Assembly: GCA_003387805.1 (NCBI GenBank)
Contig: QGSR01000052.1
Span: forward strand, 1 to 9,944
Source of the DNA: Bacillota bacterium
GTDB lineage: Bacteria > Bacillota > Limnochordia > Limnochordales > ZCTH02-B6
Direction of reading: 5' to 3'
Length of the DNA stretch: 9,944 nt
Under the pieces are notes generated by a model. The model searched no databases, was not told where the DNA came from, and worked only from the letters and a program-made list of their open reading frames with translations. A program made the translations under genes and the position numbers. Shown here in pieces: positions 6,713 through 9,944 of the stretch; position 1 is the first letter of the stretch, and every line of letters starts with the position of its first letter.

Positions 6713-7687
6713 TTGCACATCGTCTTCATGGGCACGCCGGACTTCGCGGTGCCGTCGCTGAAGGCGCTGCTGGCGGCGGGCTTCCACGTCGCGGGGGTCT
6801 TTACGCAGCCGGATCGCGCCCGGGGCCGCGGGCACAAGGTGACCTATTCCCCCGTGAAAGCCGCCGCGCTGGAGGCCAATCTGCCCGTGTTCCAGCCCCG
6901 GCGCCTGCGGGACCCGGAGGCGCTGGAGGCGCTGCGGCGGCTGGCGCCCGACGTCATCGTCGTCGTCGCGTTCGGGCAGCTTCTGCCCAAAGAGGTTCTG
7001 GAGCTGCCGCCCCTGGGCTGCATCAACGTCCACGCGTCGCTGCTGCCCAAGTACCGGGGCGCCGCGCCCATCCAGGCCGCCATCGCGGCGGGCGAAACCG
7101 TCACCGGCGTGACCACCATGTACATGGATGAAGGCCTGGACACGGGCGACATGATCTTGCGCCGGGAAGTGCCCATCGGTCCCGAGGACGACGCGGGCAC
7201 GATGCACGACAAGCTGGCGGATGCGGGGGCGGAGCTTTTGGTGGAGACGCTGCGGCTGGTGGCTGCGGGCGCCGCTCCGCGCACGCCCCAGGACGACGCG
7301 CAGGCCACCTACGCGCCCAAAGTGGAGCGGGAGCACGCCGCCATCGACTGGCGAAAATCCGCCGCGGAGCTGTTCCACCACGTGCGCGCCTACCGCCCCT
7401 GGCCCGGGGCGTACACCGGCCACCGGGGGCGTATACTTAAGATATTGGACGTGGTGCCGCTGGAGGACGCGCCGGACGCCGGCGAGGCGCAGGGCGCGGA
7501 CAGGGCGGAGCCCGGGCGCGTCGTGGCGGTGATGCCCGACGGTTTCGTGGTCCAGACGGGCCGCGGGCGGCTGCTGGTGCGGCGGGTGCAGCCGCCCGGC
7601 GCGGCCGCGATGAGCGGGCGCGACTACGTCAACGGCTACCGCCTGGCGGCCGGCCAGCGGCTGGAGACGCCCGAAACCGCCTCCTAG
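6713..7687 (+). CDS. fmt: Methionyl-tRNA formyltransferase
   Basis: Fmt formylates Met on initiator tRNA using 10-formyl-tetrahydrofolate, which allows bacterial translation initiation. From TTG 6713 the protein is 324 residues and begins MHIVFMGTPDFAVPSL, as family members do. The catalytic triad is N105 and H107 in INVHASLLP and D143 in LDTGD; the C-terminal tRNA-binding domain includes RAYRPWPGAY. TTG 6713 sits 10 bases after GGAGG (6698-6702). GTG 6704, which overlaps the def stop as GTGA, is in frame and would add three residues, but is too close to that ribosome binding site. The pairing with def is the standard arrangement. A short acidic, Ala/Gly-rich insertion follows VVPLEDAP in the C-terminal domain. 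Confidence 0.96.
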   Translation: MHIVFMGTPDFAVPSLKALLAAGFHVAGVFTQPDRARGRGHKVTYSPVKAAALEANLPVFQPRRLRDPEALEALRRLAPDVIVVVAFGQLLPKEVLELPPLGCINVHASLLPKYRGAAPIQAAIAAGETVTGVTTMYMDEGLDTGDMILRREVPIGPEDDAGTMHDKLADAGAELLVETLRLVAAGAAPRTPQDDAQATYAPKVEREHAAIDWRKSAAELFHHVRAYRPWPGAYTGHRGRILKILDVVPLEDAPDAGEAQGADRAEPGRVVAVMPDGFVVQTGRGRLLVRRVQPPGAAAMSGRDYVNGYRLAAGQRLETPETAS

Positions 7688-7711
7688 CGGGGCGGCGCCG
7701 GATTGCAACAA

Positions 7712-7740
7712 TTGACACAAATTAACCCGGGGTGTAGATT
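7712..7740 (+). promoter_or_regulatory. Promoter for the YugP-type peptidase gene (and rsmB)
   Basis: A perfect -35 TTGACA (7712-7717) and TAGATT (7735-7740, 4 of 6) are separated by 17 bases in an AT-rich island between fmt and the peptidase gene. Transcription would begin near 7747, about 15 bases before the strong AAGGAGGG site. It suggests the peptidase and rsmB can be transcribed independently of the upstream genes. I see no intrinsic terminator after fmt. Confidence 0.6.
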
Positions 7741-7776
7741 TTACTAGGAGACAAAACCTGAAGGAGGGACGAGACC

Positions 7777-8457
7777 ATGTTTTTCTACGATCCGACCTTC
7801 ATCCTGCTTATTCCCGCCCTCATTCTCGCTCTTTACGCGCAGGCGAAGGTCAGCTCGACGTTCGCCAAGTACTCGCGCGTCGCGGCCAGCACGTACAAGA
7901 CCGGCGCCGACGTGGCGAGGGAGCTTCTTGATAAAGCCGGCCTTTACGACGTCCCCGTGGAACGCATCGGCGGGCACCTGAGCGACCACTACGACCCGCG
8001 CAGCCGGGTGATGCGCCTGTCGCCCGAGGTGTACAGCGGCCGTTCCATCGCCGCGCTGGCCGTCGCGGCCCACGAGACGGGCCACGCGCTGCAACACGCC
8101 AACAACTACGTGCCGCTGAACATCCGCAACGGGCTGTTCCCGGTGGCCAGCATCGGGTCGCAGCTGGCATTCCCGCTGTTTTTCTTCGGCCTGATTTTCG
8201 CTTCGCCGAGCCTGATGGACATCGGCATCTGGCTGTTTTTGGCGGCGCTGGCGTTCCAGGTGGTCACCCTGCCGGTGGAGTTCGACGCGAGCCGGCGGGC
8301 CATGCGGCTTTTGGACGCGGGCGGGTACTTGACCCGGGAGGAGGCGCCCGGCGCCCGCGCGGTGCTGACCGCCGCGGCGCTGACGTACGTGGCCGCGGTG
8401 GCCATGGCGCTGATGCAGCTGCTGCGCCTGCTGATTTTGCGCAACGCCAGAGACTGA
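7777..8457 (+). CDS. YugP-type zinc metallopeptidase, membrane-bound
   Basis: This 226-residue membrane protein belongs to the putative neutral zinc metallopeptidase family (PF04298, B. subtilis YugP). The HEXXH zinc motif is HETGH at residues 99-103 within VAAHETGHALQH, and E168 in LPVEFDASRRA is a likely third ligand. Hydrophobic segments lie at about 7-22, 121-142, 147-167 and 200-221, so the peptidase site probably faces a membrane surface. ATG 7777 has AAGGAGGG at 7761-7768, an ideal site. The physiological substrate is unknown; family members often sit near translation genes such as def, fmt and rsmB in Clostridia-like genomes, which says little about the role. rsmB begins 16 bases after its stop. 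Confidence 0.9.
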   Translation: MFFYDPTFILLIPALILALYAQAKVSSTFAKYSRVAASTYKTGADVARELLDKAGLYDVPVERIGGHLSDHYDPRSRVMRLSPEVYSGRSIAALAVAAHETGHALQHANNYVPLNIRNGLFPVASIGSQLAFPLFFFGLIFASPSLMDIGIWLFLAALAFQVVTLPVEFDASRRAMRLLDAGGYLTREEAPGARAVLTAAALTYVAAVAMALMQLLRLLILRNARD

Positions 8458-8473
8458 GGCCGAGACCAACGCT

Positions 8474-9944
8474 ATGAGCGAACTTCTCACCCGGCGGGAG
8501 GCCGCGCTGGACGCGCTTCTCGCCGTCGACACCCGGGCCGCGTACGCCGCGCAGGCCGTGGACGCGGCGCTGAACCGGCGGCGCCTCGCGGCCCGGGCCC
8601 GCGCGTATGTCACCGAAACCGTCTACGGCACCCTGCGGCGGCGGGGCACCATCGACTGGATGCTGGGCCTGTGCAGCCGGCGTCCCGTGGAATCGCTGCA
8701 TCCCGTGGTGCGCAACGCGCTGCGGCTGGCCGTGTACGAAACGTGCTGGCTGGACACCGTGCCTGGCCCCGTCGCGTGCCACGAGGCGGTGGAGCTGGTC
8801 AAGCGCCGCGGGCAGGGACGGGCCGCGGGCTTCGTCAACGCGGTGTGCCGGGCCGTGCTGCGCCGGCAGGAGGCGGGCGACTGGCCGTGGCCGTCGGCCG
8901 ACGAAGACCCCGTGGAGGCGCTGGCCGTCGTCACTTCCCATCCCCGCTGGCTCGTGCGGCGCTGGGTGGAGCGTTTCGGCATCGAGGAAGCCAAGGCGCT
9001 CTGCGAGGCCAACAACGAGACGCCTCCTTTGCATATCCGCACCAACACGCTGAAAATCCAGCGCGGCGCGCTGGCCGAAATGCTGGAAGCCGCCGGCGCG
9101 GAGGTGGCGTTGGGACCGCTGGCGCCCGAGGCGCTGCACGTGCGGGGCCTGGGCAGCGTGCCGGAGAGCCCGGCCTTTCGGGCCGGCTTGTTCACGGTTC
9201 AGGATGAGGGCGCGCAGCTGGTGTCCCGCGCGCTGGCGCCGGAGCCGGGGCAGCGGGTCATCGACCTGTGCGCGGCGCCCGGAGGCAAAACGACGCACCT
9301 GGCCGAGCTGATGCAAAACCAGGGCGAGATCGTCGCCGTCGACGTGCACGAAAACAAGCTGAAGCTGGTGCGGGAAAACGCGGCGCGTCTGGGCATCGGC
9401 ATCATTGAAACGGTGGCCGGCGACGGCCGGGCCATGCCGGCCCGCCTGGCGCCGGCCCACCGCGTGCTGGTGGACGCGCCCTGCACCGGCCTGGGCGTCG
9501 TGCGGCGCCGGCCCGACTTGCGCTGGCGGCCCCGGGAGGAGGCCCTGGAGCCTCTGTCCCGGCAGCAGGAGGAACTGCTGGCCGCGGCGGCGGAGCTGAC
9601 GCTGCCCGGCGGCGTCATCGTCTACAGCACCTGCACCATCGAACCCGAGGAGACGGTGGACGTGGTCCGTCGCTTCCTTGAGCGGCACCCGGCCTTTACG
9701 GCCGACCCGGCGCCCGCCGCGGCGGTCCCCGCGGACGTGGGCGGCTTTTTGTACCCCCATCGACACGGCACCGACGGCTTTTTCATCGCGCGCCTGCGGC
9801 GCTCCGCCCGCGGCGGGCTTCGACGCCCGCCCCCCGCGGTTTTCCCTGGCGCGCTGAGAAACAAAGTAGGTCCGCCGAGGAAACGGCGAGCGGAGGTAGA
9901 AAGAAGGAATCAGACTTCCCTCAATTTTTCGGCAAGGGGGGGTG
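8474..9944 (+). CDS. rsmB: 16S rRNA (cytosine-967-C5)-methyltransferase RsmB, no stop in window
   Basis: RsmB methylates C967 of 16S rRNA with S-adenosylmethionine. Residues 1 to about 140 form the NusB-like RNA-binding domain (EAALDALLAVDTRAAYA, FVNAVCRAVLRR). The methyltransferase domain shows SAM motif DLCAAPGGKT (264-273), motif IV DAPCTGLG with C337, and motif VI YSTCTIEPEE with catalytic C387. ATG 8474 is the start, with only a weak GAGG 14 bases upstream, so coupling to the peptidase gene is likely. The family normally ends just after DGFFIARLRR, reached near 9803, but this frame stays open to the window edge, adding about 46 basic, unconserved residues. One base fewer in the C-run 9830-9835 would instead give a stop at 9855-9857. 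The true end is therefore uncertain; identity is not. Confidence 0.93.
   Translation, partial: MSELLTRREAALDALLAVDTRAAYAAQAVDAALNRRRLAARARAYVTETVYGTLRRRGTIDWMLGLCSRRPVESLHPVVRNALRLAVYETCWLDTVPGPVACHEAVELVKRRGQGRAAGFVNAVCRAVLRRQEAGDWPWPSADEDPVEALAVVTSHPRWLVRRWVERFGIEEAKALCEANNETPPLHIRTNTLKIQRGALAEMLEAAGAEVALGPLAPEALHVRGLGSVPESPAFRAGLFTVQDEGAQLVSRALAPEPGQRVIDLCAAPGGKTTHLAELMQNQGEIVAVDVHENKLKLVRENAARLGIGIIETVAGDGRAMPARLAPAHRVLVDAPCTGLGVVRRRPDLRWRPREEALEPLSRQQEELLAAAAELTLPGGVIVYSTCTIEPEETVDVVRRFLERHPAFTADPAPAAAVPADVGGFLYPHRHGTDGFFIARLRRSARGGLRRPPPAVFPGALRNKVGPPRKRRAEVERRNQTSLNFSARGG
9858..9944. other. Lower-GC, purine-rich tail, probably intergenic leader
   Basis: Base composition drops sharply from the ~70% GC of the genes to near 50%, with many A and G bases. 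A GGAGGT ribosome-binding-like site is at 9892-9897, but no ATG, GTG or TTG follows at a usable distance. The only late start candidate is a GTG at 9942-9944, right at the edge. It most likely lies between rsmB and the next gene, although the rsmB frame formally reads through it. Confidence 0.4.

Noticed and set aside
7432..7437. TATACT in an AT-rich spot inside fmt
   Set aside because: No -35 at a usable distance; the bases encode RILKIL in the conserved C-terminal domain.
8264..9766. A 500-residue open frame on the minus strand opposite rsmB
   Set aside because: It is a GC-driven shadow of rsmB, whose motifs in the plus frame (SAM motif, two cysteine motifs) leave no doubt.

Overview
This window looks like a piece of a high-GC Firmicutes chromosome (Symbiobacterium, Limnochorda or Thermaerobacter type). 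That placement is an inference from roughly 70% GC coding sequence, strong GGAGG-type ribosome binding sites and frequent GTG/TTG starts. It also rests on a gene order that follows the Bacillus subtilis block yloC-remA-gmk-rpoZ-(coaBC)-priA-def-fmt-rsmB. All ten genes are on the + strand. I see no mobile element, CRISPR array, rRNA or tRNA.

Layout: (1) 3-1259 is the C-terminal part of a P2A-type (Ca2+) P-type ATPase, cut by the window edge and with a suspicious first ~95 bases. (2) 1260-1366 is a promoter region with a 14-bp palindrome lying exactly between the -35 and -10 elements. (3) 1367-7687 is a tightly packed run: yicC/yloC, an actinobacterial-type IHF (mihF), remA, gmk, rpoZ, priA, def and fmt, several of them overlapping by a few bases. 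(4) 7688-7776 holds a second promoter with a perfect -35, followed by a membrane zinc peptidase of the YugP family. (5) rsmB (16S rRNA m5C967 methyltransferase) runs from 8474 and has no in-frame stop before the window ends. Its conserved part ends near 9805, and the sequence after 9857 looks like AG-rich non-coding leader.

The cluster links nucleotide supply (Gmk), transcription (omega), replication restart (PriA), translation initiation and N-terminal processing (Fmt, Def) and rRNA modification (RsmB). Two small nucleoid or DNA-binding proteins (mIHF, RemA) and an RNase-like protein (YicC) sit at its head. Relative to the Bacillus block, coaBC is absent between rpoZ and priA, and mihF and the YugP peptidase are added.

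The content is mostly housekeeping and I did not find a clearly new system. The points most worth a second look are the palindrome inside the yicC promoter, the mIHF/RemA pair, the missing coaBC, a perfect hairpin abutting the def ribosome binding site, an altered helicase motif in PriA, and signs of frameshift or base errors at both ends of the window.
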